Below are positions 1-9,159 of a stretch of 64,000 nt of DNA, one piece after another. Under the pieces are notes generated by a model. That model did no database searches, was not told the DNA's origin, and worked only from the letters and a program-made list of their open reading frames with translations. The stretch covers positions 6,014,001 through 6,078,000 of the forward strand of contig NC_022663.1 of assembly GCF_000157895.3 (NCBI RefSeq), written 5' to 3'. The first letter of the stretch is position 1, and every line of letters begins with the position of its first letter. The DNA is from Mycobacterium kansasii ATCC 12478 (GTDB taxonomy: Bacteria; Actinomycetota; Actinomycetes; Mycobacteriales; Mycobacteriaceae). A program made the position numbers and the translations under genes.

Positions 1-1616
1 GGCCCACTGGGTGCGGGTACCGTAATCGAATTGCCATCGCGCACAACGACGTCCGAGATCGGCAGCAGCGGTCCGCAGCGGGGTTTGGTGTGGGACAACA
101 AGGCCCAGTGGTTCTCGACGCCGCTAACGGTGAAGTCACACAGCAGCGAACGTGAATACAGCGGGTTTTCCTGCACGCCGAGCCGGCCATTGATGCCGGT
201 GGCGGGCGAGGTCGGGGATTGTCGCGACACCACGAATTGTGGCCCGTCTCCCAGGGTTTCGCTGTTCAGTTTGTCCAGCGCAGGCGTGTAGGCCGAGTAG
301 GTCTGGAAAACGGGTGCGGGGCGCCAGGCGAAGTCATACGCCCATACGGCCGAGGTCTCGTCGGGGTCGACGTGGACTGCCGCCGACCCGATGGTTTTGA
401 CGAAGCGCTCGGGAATGCCGTAATCCCGGCGCAGGCGCGCCTTGCTGTGCTGGATGTGCGTTGCCGCACGACCGGGGAAGGCCAATGTGACCAGGCGATC
501 CAGCGCGCGCACGGGGGCCTGCAGCACCGCAACGGGTCGCTGCTCGATTGCCAGTGTCCCGGCGAGGAACATGACGAGGATCAGCACCACGGCGATCTCG
601 AACGGAGGCCGGAGAATTCCGTAAAGCGGGGTGATGGCCACCGTGATCACCATCAGGCCCAACAACGCCGAAAAGTGAATGGTGTCGTAGCGCCCGAATG
701 CGCTCTTGGCGATCAGGACCGAGGTGACCGCGACGAGCAACACGTAGTTGCGCGGAATCACCGGACCGCCCCGCACGAACATTGCGCAGATCACCACGAC
801 CCATGCAATGGTCAGCAGAACCGCGCCGACCGCGTCGCGGGGGATGGGTACGGCCTGGCCCTCGATATAGCCGGAGACGATCTGGCCGCTGTAGCGAAGC
901 CAGACCGGCAGGTTCCCCAGCTGCTGACCCGCCAGCAGCCACCACATCGGGATGGACACCGCGAAAGCAATCACCGTCACGCAGTGGCGGCCGAGGGCTC
1001 GCCAGTCCCGCAAGATCGACGCCGCCAGCGCGATGGTCGCGATGACGAGCCCGGTGTTGAATTTCACCAGCAGCTCAAAGCCGCCGACCGAGGCGACGAC
1101 GACACAAGTGATAAACGCCGTCGACCGCTTCAGGTCATCGTGCATGAGCAGCGGTGCGGACCACGCGAACGCGGCCAGCACGACCACCTCGGGGTACATC
1201 GAACCCAGCAGGATGGCGGTGATTCCAGTCGTCACGAATGCGCCGACCAGCGACGTCGTAGCCGGGTAGCGCCGGCGCATGGCCGCTGCGACGCCGAGGA
1301 ACAGCGCGGCGATGACGCCAATCTGGTAGAGCGTCGCGAGCACCGCCTGCTGGGTCGAGTAGTAGGCGGTGTTCTGCAGGAATGCCAGCGGTCCGTAGGT
1401 GAAAACGATCTCGGGACCCCACGCGAGGTGGTGAATGCGGGCCAGCGCTACCGCGGCCTCCCAGGACGGATCGAGCCCGACGTCGGCGTCGACCGACGAC
1501 TGCGGCCAAAACAGGACGGCGGTCACCAGCGCGGCGAGGCACCGTTGCCAACGAGCCGACCCCCAACCGGCCGTCGAACACCACGTCTTCACGCGACCCG
1601 CGCGCGTTGTCACCAT
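1..1616 (-). CDS. polytopic membrane protein of unknown function (3' end outside window)
   Basis: The reading frame is open from an ATG at 1616 to the window edge, about 538 residues, with the C-terminus missing. A stop lies four codons upstream of the ATG, so the start is ATG 1616 or the adjacent GTG 1613. The protein has a short N-terminus, then a membrane segment ending in FWPQSSVD, a GLDPSWEAAVALA motif, AWGPEIVFTYGPLAFL, and many further hydrophobic helices. The C-terminal soluble part contains ERFVKTIGSAAVHVDP and AVWAYDFAWRPAPVFQTY. It is a clear paralogue of the protein at 7019-8971, aligning end to end. It lies 17 bases downstream of a gtrA-like gene and is probably cotranscribed with it. 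The layout resembles GT-C-type membrane glycosyltransferases, but I do not recognise the family; function unknown. Confidence 0.85.
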   Translation of the reverse strand, partial: MVTTRAGRVKTWCSTAGWGSARWQRCLAALVTAVLFWPQSSVDADVGLDPSWEAAVALARIHHLAWGPEIVFTYGPLAFLQNTAYYSTQQAVLATLYQIGVIAALFLGVAAAMRRRYPATTSLVGAFVTTGITAILLGSMYPEVVVLAAFAWSAPLLMHDDLKRSTAFITCVVVASVGGFELLVKFNTGLVIATIALAASILRDWRALGRHCVTVIAFAVSIPMWWLLAGQQLGNLPVWLRYSGQIVSGYIEGQAVPIPRDAVGAVLLTIAWVVVICAMFVRGGPVIPRNYVLLVAVTSVLIAKSAFGRYDTIHFSALLGLMVITVAITPLYGILRPPFEIAVVLILVMFLAGTLAIEQRPVAVLQAPVRALDRLVTLAFPGRAATHIQHSKARLRRDYGIPERFVKTIGSAAVHVDPDETSAVWAYDFAWRPAPVFQTYSAYTPALDKLNSETLGDGPQFVVSRQSPTSPATGINGRLGVQENPLYSRSLLCDFTVSGVENHWALLSHTKPRCGPLLPISDVVVRDGNSITVPAPSG

Positions 1617-1633
1617 CCCCGAAAGCTATCGAT

Positions 1634-2089
1634 TCAGGTGCGGATTTCACGGATTTCGCGGAACAGCCATCGATCCAGGATCAGGTAGCGGCCGATCCAT
1701 ACGAGGCCGAAGCCGAGTACTTGAACCAGGAACACCACGACGCCGTGGACGGGTCTGCTGTAACCGGCCATCGCGTCGTCGACGAGGTAGGTGAAGTAGG
1801 TCGCCAGTCCGACGGCCAACATCACCACCGTCCAGAACACCAACACCTGGTGATGGAGGTTCTCGCCCGACACCGCCCGCCAGACGAAGCGCTTGTTGGC
1901 GAAGAAATTCGGAATCGTGACTATGGCCGCCGCCAGCAGCGATGCGAGGGTGTAGTTGTCCAGCCACGGGCCCAAGACCTGGATGAGGCCTTGCCCGATG
2001 GGCAGAAAGACCAGGGCGACGGCGGCGTAGCGCAACTTCTTGCGCACTTCGTCGCTGGTGTACGCCATCAAGCCCCCGGCGAGCTCCAT
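1634..2089 (-). CDS. GtrA-like membrane protein
   Basis: A 151-residue protein with four predicted hydrophobic helices. It has the GtrA/DPMS_3 pattern: IVTIPNFFANKRFVWR after the second helix and FGLVWIGRYLILDRWLF at the end. GtrA proteins are thought to help flip or present polyprenyl-phosphate sugars across the inner membrane, usually beside a GtrB-type glycosyltransferase and a membrane glycosyltransferase. Here it is followed directly by the large membrane protein ending at the window edge. A methionine at residue 8 (about 2068) is an alternative start that better fits the family N-terminus. A second GtrA-like gene lies at 10724-11239. Confidence 0.85.
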   Translation of the reverse strand: MELAGGLMAYTSDEVRKKLRYAAVALVFLPIGQGLIQVLGPWLDNYTLASLLAAAIVTIPNFFANKRFVWRAVSGENLHHQVLVFWTVVMLAVGLATYFTYLVDDAMAGYSRPVHGVVVFLVQVLGFGLVWIGRYLILDRWLFREIREIRT

Positions 2090-2393
2090 GGTCAGCCAAG
2101 ATACTCGGAATCACGTCTTCTCAAGCGAGAACTAAAGAATCCGGGACCCACAAACTAGGGCTGCGAACTTCGCGATTCAACGGACAAGCTGATCGCGTGC
2201 GTGAAATGCTGTTGCGAAAGGCTGCCGCCGTCACGGAGCCGCGGGGGGATCGGCCTTTGGAATCGCGGGAAATGCCGCATGGAGCGGCGGTGATCTCGTA
2301 GGCTCCAACACCATCCATATAGAGACGACGATCGGCTTGGTTATGGCCCAGCACCCGGGCCGGACCGGGAACAGGAAGGCGGCGGCGGTTCAC
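2090..2393. promoter_or_regulatory. divergent intergenic region
   Basis: About 300 bases separate the leftward gtrA-like gene from the rightward sugar dehydrogenase, so promoters for both directions should lie here. I see no clear promoter hexamers, RNA structure or small gene. Confidence 0.4.
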
Positions 2394-3653
2394 GTGGCAA
2401 CTCAACCCTCTGAACGTATTTGTATCGTCGGTGGCGCCGGACATGTCGGGCTACCGCTGGCGCTGGTGTTGGCGGATGAGGGCTATACCGTCGACATCCT
2501 GGACACCAACGCCCAGGCGTTGCGGACCATCATGGCCGGCCGCATGCCCTTCATCGAGAATGGCGCCGAGGATCTGCTCAAGCGGCTGTTGCCGACCGGG
2601 CGCATCTGTGCGAGCACCGACGCATGGGTGGTGCGCAATGCCGACATCGTGATCTGTGTCGTCGGCACGCCTGTCGACGAATACCTGACGCCGCAGGCGC
2701 ACACGTTCTTTCGGATCATCGACGAGATCAGCCCCTACTTCCACGACGATCAGACGCTCGTCCTGCGGAGCACGGTGTACCCGGGACTGAGTCAACGCGT
2801 CCACGACATGTTCGCCGAGCGGGGGATCGGCGTTCACGTCACCTTCTGTCCAGAGCGGATCGCGCAGGGGCACTCGATCCGCGAGCTGCGCATCATTCCT
2901 CAGGTCATCAGCGGCTTCGACGCCGAGGGCCGCCGGGTGGTCCGCGAACTCTTCTCGCGAATCACCACTGAGATCATCGAAGTCGAGCCGCAGGAAGCCG
3001 AGCTGGCCAAGCTGTTCTGCAACAGCTACCGCTATATCCAGTTCGCGGTAGCCAACCAGTTCTATCTGCTCAGCCGCGAGGCCGGACTCGATTTCGACCG
3101 AGTCCACCATGCGGCAACGTACAAGAACTTTCGGGTCGACAGTCTGCCCCGTGCCGGGCTGGCGGCCGGCCCGTGCTTGCTGAAGGACACCATGCAGCTC
3201 GCGGCGTTCAGCAACAACAACTTCATGCTGGGGCATGCGGCCATGCTCATCAACGAGGGCCAGCCGCAGTTCATCGTCAACATGCTCAAGCGCCGGGTTA
3301 ACTTGCGCGACAAGACCGTTGGCATCCTGGGTATGACGTTCAAAGCTGACTGCGACGACACCCGCGACTCGCTCAGTTTCAAACTGCGGCATCTGCTGAT
3401 ATTGGAGGCCAAGGAAGTGCTGCTGCACGATCCGTTCCTCGACGGCAAGGACTACTACCCGCTGGACACCGTGGTGGAGCGTGCGGACGTCATCGTGGTC
3501 GGCGTTCCCCACTCGGCCTACCGAGGTCTTTCGGTACCGCCTGGCAAGGTCGTCGAGGATGTCTGGGGATGTCTGGACGTGAGCGAGCTTGACACCGAAG
3601 CGCTCAACGGAGCCCAACTGGCTACCCTGGGGCCGGAAGCGGTGGCCCGGTGA
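2394..3653 (+). CDS. UDP-glucose/GDP-mannose dehydrogenase family protein
   Basis: NAD-dependent nucleotide-sugar 6-dehydrogenase family (Ugd/WecC type). The N-terminal Rossmann fold is visible as RICIVGGAGHVGLPLALV, followed by VVGTPVDEY, LRSTVYPG and CPERIAQG. The catalytic cysteine lies in AGPCLLKDT and the C-terminal UDP-binding domain begins at VGILGMTFKADCDDTRDS. CPERIAQG resembles the WecC/WbpA branch (UDP-HexNAc dehydrogenases), but the substrate cannot be read from sequence. I chose GTG 2394 because the protein becomes family-like right after it; ATG 2343 would add 17 low-complexity residues. The stop overlaps the next start by four bases (GTGA), indicating an operon. Similar dehydrogenases are known in the M. 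marinum LOS locus. Confidence 0.9.
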   Translation: MATQPSERICIVGGAGHVGLPLALVLADEGYTVDILDTNAQALRTIMAGRMPFIENGAEDLLKRLLPTGRICASTDAWVVRNADIVICVVGTPVDEYLTPQAHTFFRIIDEISPYFHDDQTLVLRSTVYPGLSQRVHDMFAERGIGVHVTFCPERIAQGHSIRELRIIPQVISGFDAEGRRVVRELFSRITTEIIEVEPQEAELAKLFCNSYRYIQFAVANQFYLLSREAGLDFDRVHHAATYKNFRVDSLPRAGLAAGPCLLKDTMQLAAFSNNNFMLGHAAMLINEGQPQFIVNMLKRRVNLRDKTVGILGMTFKADCDDTRDSLSFKLRHLLILEAKEVLLHDPFLDGKDYYPLDTVVERADVIVVGVPHSAYRGLSVPPGKVVEDVWGCLDVSELDTEALNGAQLATLGPEAVAR

Positions 3654-4669
3654 AGATCCTGGTAACCGGCAGCGCCGGATTCATCAACGGTTATGTCGTC
3701 GAAGAGCTGCTGCGCGCCGGCCACGATGTCGTCGGGATCGACAACTACTCGAAATACGGGCCGGTCAGCAAAAGCTACGACGACCACCCGCGGTACCACT
3801 TCGTCGAGGGCGACGTCAAAGACGTCGACCTGATGTTCCGGCTGGTCGAAGGCTGCGACCAGATGGTGGCCAGCGCGGCCCGTATCGGTGGCATCACCTA
3901 TTTCCACGAGTACGCCTACGACCTGCTGGCCGAGAATGAGCGAATTGCGGCCGCCCACTTCGATACTGCAATCTATGCCTATCGCAAGGGCTGGCTCAAG
4001 AAGATCAACGTGATCAGTTCGTCGATGGTGTTCGAGAACGCCACCGTCTTCCCGACCCCGGAAAAGCACATCACCGAATGTCCGCCCCCGACAAGCACTT
4101 ACGGGTTCCAGAAGCTGGCCTGTGAGTACTTCGCGCATGGCGCTTACGAGCAGTATGGATTGCCGTACACCATCATCCGCCCGTTCAACTGTGTCGGCAC
4201 CGGCGAACAGCGGGCGCTGGGCGGGCATGAAATCCCCAGCGGGAACGTCAAACTCGCGATGAGTCATGTGGTGCCGGATCTGATTCAGAAGGTGGCCAAG
4301 GGCCAGGATCCGCTGCACATTCTCGGCGACGGTACCCAGATACGGCACTACACCTACGGTGGTGACCTGGCGCGCGGCATCCGCATCTGCATGGAGCACC
4401 CGGCCGCGCTCAACGGCGACTTCAACCTGTCCACACCCGAGGCCACCACGGTGCTGGAACTGGCCGAGGTGATCTGGCGCAAAATGCGGCCCGACACTCC
4501 GTTTCGCTACGAAAGCGATCCGCCGTTCGAGCATGACGTGCAGCTGCGCTCGCCCGACGTCCACAAGGCATCGGAGGTACTCGGCTTCGAGGCGACAACT
4601 ACCCTGGATGCCATGCTCGACGAGGTCATACCCTGGGTTGTCGACGCCGTCAAGGCGGGGACCATCTGA
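3650..4669 (+). CDS. NAD-dependent nucleotide-sugar epimerase/dehydratase
   Basis: A 339-residue extended SDR. The NAD-binding motif is at the extreme N-terminus (LVTGSAGFINGY), the catalytic Ser region is ISSSMVF and the active-site YxxxK is YGFQK. A substrate-binding region RPFNCVGTGEQRALG follows, with HYTYGGDLARG near the C-terminus. It is of the GalE/epimerase class that acts on NDP-sugars in the cytosol. The GTG start overlaps the dehydrogenase stop (GTGA), so the two are translationally coupled and probably act in sequence on one nucleotide sugar. The exact reaction (4-epimerase, dehydratase or decarboxylase) is not determined. Confidence 0.88.
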   Translation: MKILVTGSAGFINGYVVEELLRAGHDVVGIDNYSKYGPVSKSYDDHPRYHFVEGDVKDVDLMFRLVEGCDQMVASAARIGGITYFHEYAYDLLAENERIAAAHFDTAIYAYRKGWLKKINVISSSMVFENATVFPTPEKHITECPPPTSTYGFQKLACEYFAHGAYEQYGLPYTIIRPFNCVGTGEQRALGGHEIPSGNVKLAMSHVVPDLIQKVAKGQDPLHILGDGTQIRHYTYGGDLARGIRICMEHPAALNGDFNLSTPEATTVLELAEVIWRKMRPDTPFRYESDPPFEHDVQLRSPDVHKASEVLGFEATTTLDAMLDEVIPWVVDAVKAGTI

Positions 4670-4698
4670 CGTGTGTGGGTTGTATCCGCTAGGACGCC

Positions 4699-6192
4699 AT
4701 GCGCATCGCGGGTGAGCCCGATCTTCAACAGCTCTACCGTAACCGGTTCGGCCACGCCCGGGAAGCGCGCTCGGCCATCTGGCGCGTGCTGGTCCGCGAC
4801 TTCTTCCAGGCATGGATCAGGCGCAGCGACACGGTGCTGGACTTGGGTTGTGGTTACGGCGAATTCCTCAACCAGGTGAGCGCGGCTCGCCGGATCGGTG
4901 TCGACCTCAACCCCGACAGTGCCGGAATGCTCGAGCCCGGGGTGGAGTTCCACCACGGTAGCGCAGACGATCTGAGCTTCCTCGACGATGACTCGGTGGA
5001 TGTGGTCTTCACCAGCAACCTGCTCGAGCATCTGCCGAGCAAGGTCGAAGTCGAACGCACCATCGCCGAGGCCCGCCGGGTGCTGAAACCGGGTGGGCAC
5101 TTCATCGCCATGGGGCCCAATATTCGTTTCGTCGGCGGGGACTACTGGGACTTCTGGGATCACACCGTGCCGATCAGCGACCGCTCGCTGATCGAGCTGC
5201 TGGAATCCAACCAGCTCAAGATCGTCGACACCTATGACCGGTTCCTGCCGTACACGTCGAGGTCGCCGTGGCCGCAGGCGCCGCTGTTGGTGCAGCTGTA
5301 CCTGCACTTCAAAATCGTGTGGCCGGCCTTCGGTAAACAGTTCGTGATCCGCGCCCGCAAGCCGCGGGCAGCGGCCGCAAGCGAGCGGCTGGTGAGCGTG
5401 GTCATCCCGGTCTACAACGAGGGCGAGAACATCCAGATCTGTGTCCGCAGACTCGCCGAGGCGCTCGCGGACATGCCTCATGAACTGTTGGTCTGCTACG
5501 ACTTCGACGAGGACACCACGCTGCCGGCGCTGGCGGCCATGCCCGACAAGCCGGCCACCGTTCGGCTGGTCCGCAACTCCATCGGCAAGGGTGTGGCCAA
5601 TGCGCTGATCGCCGGCTTCGCCGCGGCACGGGGTGATGTCGTGGTCACCAGCATGGCCGACCTGTCCGATCCGCCGTCGGCAATTCCGTTGATGGCAGCC
5701 AAGGTTCGCGACGAGGGAGCCGACATCGTCAGCGGGTCGCGATACATGCCCGGCGGCTCCCAAACAGGCGGACCGCGGTTGAAGACATTGATGTCGCGCA
5801 CGGCCGGGCTGAGTTTGCATTACGTCGGCGGTGTGCCGACGCATGATGCGACCACCAACTTCCGTGCTTACAGCCGCCGCTTCCTCGACGACGTTCCCGT
5901 GGAGAGTCTGCGTGGCTTCGAGGTGGGTTTGGAACTCACGACGAAGGCGTATCTGCTGGGTTATCGGGTCGACGAGGTTCCCAGCAGTTGGGAGGACCGC
6001 ACCGCCGGCACCAGCAAGTTCGACTTGGTGGGTTGGCTGCCTGCCTATCTGCACTGGTACGGGCTGGCCATGCGGCGGCCGATGTTGCGCTGGACGGGCG
6101 GTGGGCTGGCAGCGATCGCAGCCGCGCAGCTCGTGCGCCGACATCGACTGGGCGACTGTGCCGGAGCTCGGCGTGAAAGGCCGCGTAGCTAA
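4699..6192 (+). CDS. fusion of SAM methyltransferase and GT2 glycosyltransferase
   Basis: Two domains in one 497-residue chain. Residues 1-185 are a class I SAM-dependent methyltransferase: motif I DLGCGYGEF at 48-56, VDLNPDS for the ribose-binding acidic residue, and the post-motif RVLKPGGHF. Residues 231-460 are a family 2 (GT-A) glycosyltransferase of the dolichol-phosphate-mannose synthase type, starting LVSVVIPVYNEGEN, with GKGVANALIAGF, MADLSDPP in the DxD position and SGSRYMPGG. A hydrophobic patch near 445-475 may touch the membrane. The fusion suggests that sugar transfer to a lipid carrier is coupled to O-methylation of the sugar. The last ~20 residues are arginine-rich and low in complexity, so the natural C-terminus may have been changed by a frameshift. 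Confidence 0.9.
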   Translation: MRIAGEPDLQQLYRNRFGHAREARSAIWRVLVRDFFQAWIRRSDTVLDLGCGYGEFLNQVSAARRIGVDLNPDSAGMLEPGVEFHHGSADDLSFLDDDSVDVVFTSNLLEHLPSKVEVERTIAEARRVLKPGGHFIAMGPNIRFVGGDYWDFWDHTVPISDRSLIELLESNQLKIVDTYDRFLPYTSRSPWPQAPLLVQLYLHFKIVWPAFGKQFVIRARKPRAAAASERLVSVVIPVYNEGENIQICVRRLAEALADMPHELLVCYDFDEDTTLPALAAMPDKPATVRLVRNSIGKGVANALIAGFAAARGDVVVTSMADLSDPPSAIPLMAAKVRDEGADIVSGSRYMPGGSQTGGPRLKTLMSRTAGLSLHYVGGVPTHDATTNFRAYSRRFLDDVPVESLRGFEVGLELTTKAYLLGYRVDEVPSSWEDRTAGTSKFDLVGWLPAYLHWYGLAMRRPMLRWTGGGLAAIAAAQLVRRHRLGDCAGARRERPRS

Positions 6193-6340
6193 AGCGAATT
6201 GGAGCTAATTCAGGGGCCTCCCAACGGCTCGGCTACCGCCATGCCATTCGGGCAATTGCTCGTTATTGCCAGCTAAATGGCCAACTGTTTTGGCAGAAAG
6301 TGGCCATATATCTAGTTGGCTCCGTCTACAATTCATCGGC

Positions 6341-6784
6341 ATGAAGCCCCTTGCAGTGGTTGCCGGTGCACTACTGCTTTCAGCGTGCGGGGGAGGCACG
6401 CACACCACGGCGTCGACAGTGACCGTTACGCAAACTGTCACCGTGGAGGCGGCCGCCCCGGAACCAGCGAGTGGTCTCAAGCCGCCGCCACCTACGGGTT
6501 CCAAGACCGTCATTGACCCCTTCGGCACGTACACCGGTGTGATCGACAGGGACGGCACGTATCTGGTCGGGGTGGACATCATGCCGGGGATGTATCGCAC
6601 GGCCGGTGGGGCGACGTGTAGTTGGGCGCGGCTGGGAAGCCTTGATACCGGCGACATCATCGATAGCTGGAAGGGCAGTGGTCCGCAGCGAATCCAGATC
6701 AAGGAGAGTGACACCGCGTTCTTGACGCAAGACTGCGGTACCTGGCAGATGATGCATGTCCCGAGCGTCACGGGACTCGGGTGA
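6341..6784 (+). CDS. small putative lipoprotein
   Basis: A 147-residue protein. It begins with a short lipoprotein signal peptide (MKPLAVVAGALLLSAC) whose lipobox LSAC places the lipidated cysteine at residue 16, so the mature protein should be anchored outside the cytoplasmic membrane. A Thr/Val-rich linker (VTVTQTVTV) and a Pro-rich stretch follow. The C-terminal domain has PFGTYTG, DGTYLVGVDIMPGMYRT and ten or so conserved-looking Gly/Trp residues, as in small mycobacterial and actinobacterial secreted proteins. I chose ATG 6341 because it gives a perfect signal peptide; the longer frame from 6266 would bury it. Function unknown. Confidence 0.8.
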   Translation: MKPLAVVAGALLLSACGGGTHTTASTVTVTQTVTVEAAAPEPASGLKPPPPTGSKTVIDPFGTYTGVIDRDGTYLVGVDIMPGMYRTAGGATCSWARLGSLDTGDIIDSWKGSGPQRIQIKESDTAFLTQDCGTWQMMHVPSVTGLG

Positions 6785-7018
6785 CGATCTATTCCAGGGT
6801 GAGCGTGCCGCGCTGTGCCTCAACTAGTTGGGTAGTTGCCGATGGCCGTTGATGCGGCCCGCGACGCGGGCCTCACAAACCCTGGTGAGCAGTGTGCTGG
6901 TAGCTCGCCGCACTCGGAGATGACCGCGCAGAGAACTGAAGAAGTTCATGTCGATCCACGCCCCGATCGACCAAGAACGCAAATTCTCCTGGATCCATTG
7001 TCAGCGTGCCGCAATCGG

Positions 7019-8971
7019 GTGAACAGGGCGTCAGGACGAGTTGGAACATGGTTCTCGACGACAACATGGGGCTCCGCCTTGTGGCAGCGAGTTCTGGCTG
7101 CTGTCATCGCTGCTGTCATCTTCTGGCCACAACCATCGGTCGATCCCAGTGTCGGGCTCGATCCGTCGTGGCAGGCTGGGCTCGCTCTGGCCCGAATTGA
7201 CCATATTGCGTGGGGTCGCGAATTGGTATTCACGTACGGGCCCCTGGGCTTCCTGCGAACCAGCGCCTACTACTCATTCGAGCAGTCGTTGCTCGCCACG
7301 ATCTGCCAGGTCATTATCATCGCCGCACTCTTCCTCGGCATCGCGGCAGCCCTGCGCCTGCGCCACTCCCCGCTGACATCGCTCGTCGGCGCGTTCGTGC
7401 TGACCGGCATCCTCACCGTCCTGCACCTCGGCCATGGTTTGGCTTTCAGAGGGTCTTCGTCCCTGGAAATGATGTATCCCGAGCTGGCCGTTCTCGCGGC
7501 GTTCGTGTGGGCGAGCGTGCCCCTATTGCAGCGCGAGCCTAAGCGATCGACGGTGTTCACGACCTGCGTCGCGCTCGGTGCCGTCGCAGGGTTTCAGCTG
7601 TTGATGAAATTCAACACCGGCCTTGCCATCATGGTTGTCGCGCTGGCCACGTCGGTGCTGCTCGGCTGGAAAGCCGTCGGCCGGCATTGTGCAACGGTAG
7701 CCGCATTCGCGGTGTCCACCCTTGTTTCGTGGGTGCTTGCCGGCCAACGACCGGGGAATCTTCCGGCGTGGCTTCGGGGCAGCGCCGCGATTGCATCGGG
7801 TTACACCGACGGAATGGCGACCGCGCCCCTCCCACAGTGGGCCTTACCCTCAGTCGTATTGAGCCTCGCTTGGATGGGTTGGCTCTGCGTGATGTTCCTA
7901 CGTAGAGGCCATGAGATACCACGCCGCTACCTGGCGCTCGTTGTCCTCGCATCGCTGATCGCCGGAAAGGCCGCGTTCGGACGTTTCGAACCGTGGCACT
8001 TCGCCATTCTGGTCGGCGTGATAGTTGTTGCGCTGGCAATCACCCCTTGGCCGCGGGCTCGCCGTCGAACGTTGGTGGTGGTTGCGCTGGCAGTCGCTTT
8101 GGTTGTCGTGGTCGACCTTGGGGGGATTCCCGCTCTGTCCGATCGCGGTGTGTTGGCCATGCAGGCACCGGTGCAAGCGGTGGACCGCATTGTCACGTTC
8201 GCCCTGCCCGGTCATGTGCAGCAAAAAATCGAACAAGCCAAGGCGCGCCAGCGCGCGCTTTACGGCATCCCGGACCGCTTCATCAAGACCATCGGCTCGA
8301 GCACGGTCCACGTTGACCCCCACGAGATTTCGGCCGTGTGGGCCTACGATCTAGCGTGGCGTCCAACACTGGTCTTCCAGACATATCAGGCTCTCACGCC
8401 CATGCTCGATGCACTCAACGGCGAATCACTCACCAACGGGCCGGAATTCGTGCTGTCCCGGTTATCGCCGGCCTTGCCCGCCGTCGGTATCGACGGCCGG
8501 CTTGGCGTGCAAGAATCCCCGCTGTATTCGCGTGCCCTGCTGTGCAACTACACGCTGAGCGGCATCGAGAACCGCTGGGCGCTGTTCAAACACACCGCCC
8601 CCCACTGCGGACCGCTCACCAAGCTGTCGGAAGCACCCGTGCGGGAAGACCACGCGGTTCCAATTCCCGCCCCCAGCGCACCGGATAAGGCGGTGCTCGT
8701 TGGAATCGACCTGGATCAGACCTTCGGCGACCGGTACTTCCACGGAAAGATCGCTCCACTGAGCACCTTCACGCTCGTGGTCGACGGGGTCACCTACCGC
8801 CTCATCGCGAAGAACGCAGCCGAGCCATTTCTCGTCAACACCCCTGCGTCGGCAGCGGACACGAATCTGCAGATCCACGCCCACAGCATTGGTGTCGGCC
8901 GTACCGTCAACTTGAATGAGCCCTCGGTTACTGCACGACTGCGCTTTTATGAGATGCGCGTCGGACCGTAG
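7019..8971 (+). CDS. polytopic membrane protein, paralogue of the gene at 1-1616
   Basis: Large membrane protein of about 650 residues. It has GLDPSWQAGLALA, AWGRELVFTYGPLGFL, roughly ten hydrophobic helices, and a C-terminal soluble part with DRFIKTIGSSTVHVDP and AVWAYDLAWRPTLVFQTYQ. It matches the truncated gene at the left window edge along the whole visible length, so one is a duplicate of the other, now in opposite orientation. I placed the start at GTG 7019 because the paralogue begins at this point (GRVxTW). ATG 6920 or ATG 6836 would add 33 or 61 residues without support. The repertoire nearby (GtrA, GT87-like, GT2) suggests a role in lipid-linked sugar transfer at the membrane. I do not recognise a named family. 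Confidence 0.85.
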   Translation: MNRASGRVGTWFSTTTWGSALWQRVLAAVIAAVIFWPQPSVDPSVGLDPSWQAGLALARIDHIAWGRELVFTYGPLGFLRTSAYYSFEQSLLATICQVIIIAALFLGIAAALRLRHSPLTSLVGAFVLTGILTVLHLGHGLAFRGSSSLEMMYPELAVLAAFVWASVPLLQREPKRSTVFTTCVALGAVAGFQLLMKFNTGLAIMVVALATSVLLGWKAVGRHCATVAAFAVSTLVSWVLAGQRPGNLPAWLRGSAAIASGYTDGMATAPLPQWALPSVVLSLAWMGWLCVMFLRRGHEIPRRYLALVVLASLIAGKAAFGRFEPWHFAILVGVIVVALAITPWPRARRRTLVVVALAVALVVVVDLGGIPALSDRGVLAMQAPVQAVDRIVTFALPGHVQQKIEQAKARQRALYGIPDRFIKTIGSSTVHVDPHEISAVWAYDLAWRPTLVFQTYQALTPMLDALNGESLTNGPEFVLSRLSPALPAVGIDGRLGVQESPLYSRALLCNYTLSGIENRWALFKHTAPHCGPLTKLSEAPVREDHAVPIPAPSAPDKAVLVGIDLDQTFGDRYFHGKIAPLSTFTLVVDGVTYRLIAKNAAEPFLVNTPASAADTNLQIHAHSIGVGRTVNLNEPSVTARLRFYEMRVGP

Positions 8972-9159
8972 GCCGCGGCCCAGGCATGCCGTTCAGAGTG
9001 GTTGGTTCCCGGCAACGGAATGACTGCGATGTGGAGCATCGCTGTCAGCCGATACTCCTCTTTGTCGGTAGCGGGACAACGCGTTCACTATATTGTCTCC
9101 GGGGGTAGGCTCGGCAGCTCGCTTTGCTGCAGTTTCGATCGGAACCGAGGGGAGTGCGC

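Noticed and set aside
219..1688. 489-codon open frame on the plus strand
   Set aside because: Runs antisense to the membrane protein gene at 1-1616. It is Asp/Arg/His/Gln-rich with no domain, typical of a shadow frame in GC-rich DNA.
2451..3617. 388-codon minus-strand frame
   Set aside because: Mirror of the UDP-sugar dehydrogenase, whose motifs are complete on the plus strand.
4507..6144. 545-codon minus-strand frame
   Set aside because: Antisense shadow of the methyltransferase-GT2 fusion; composition Arg/Gln/His-rich without motifs.
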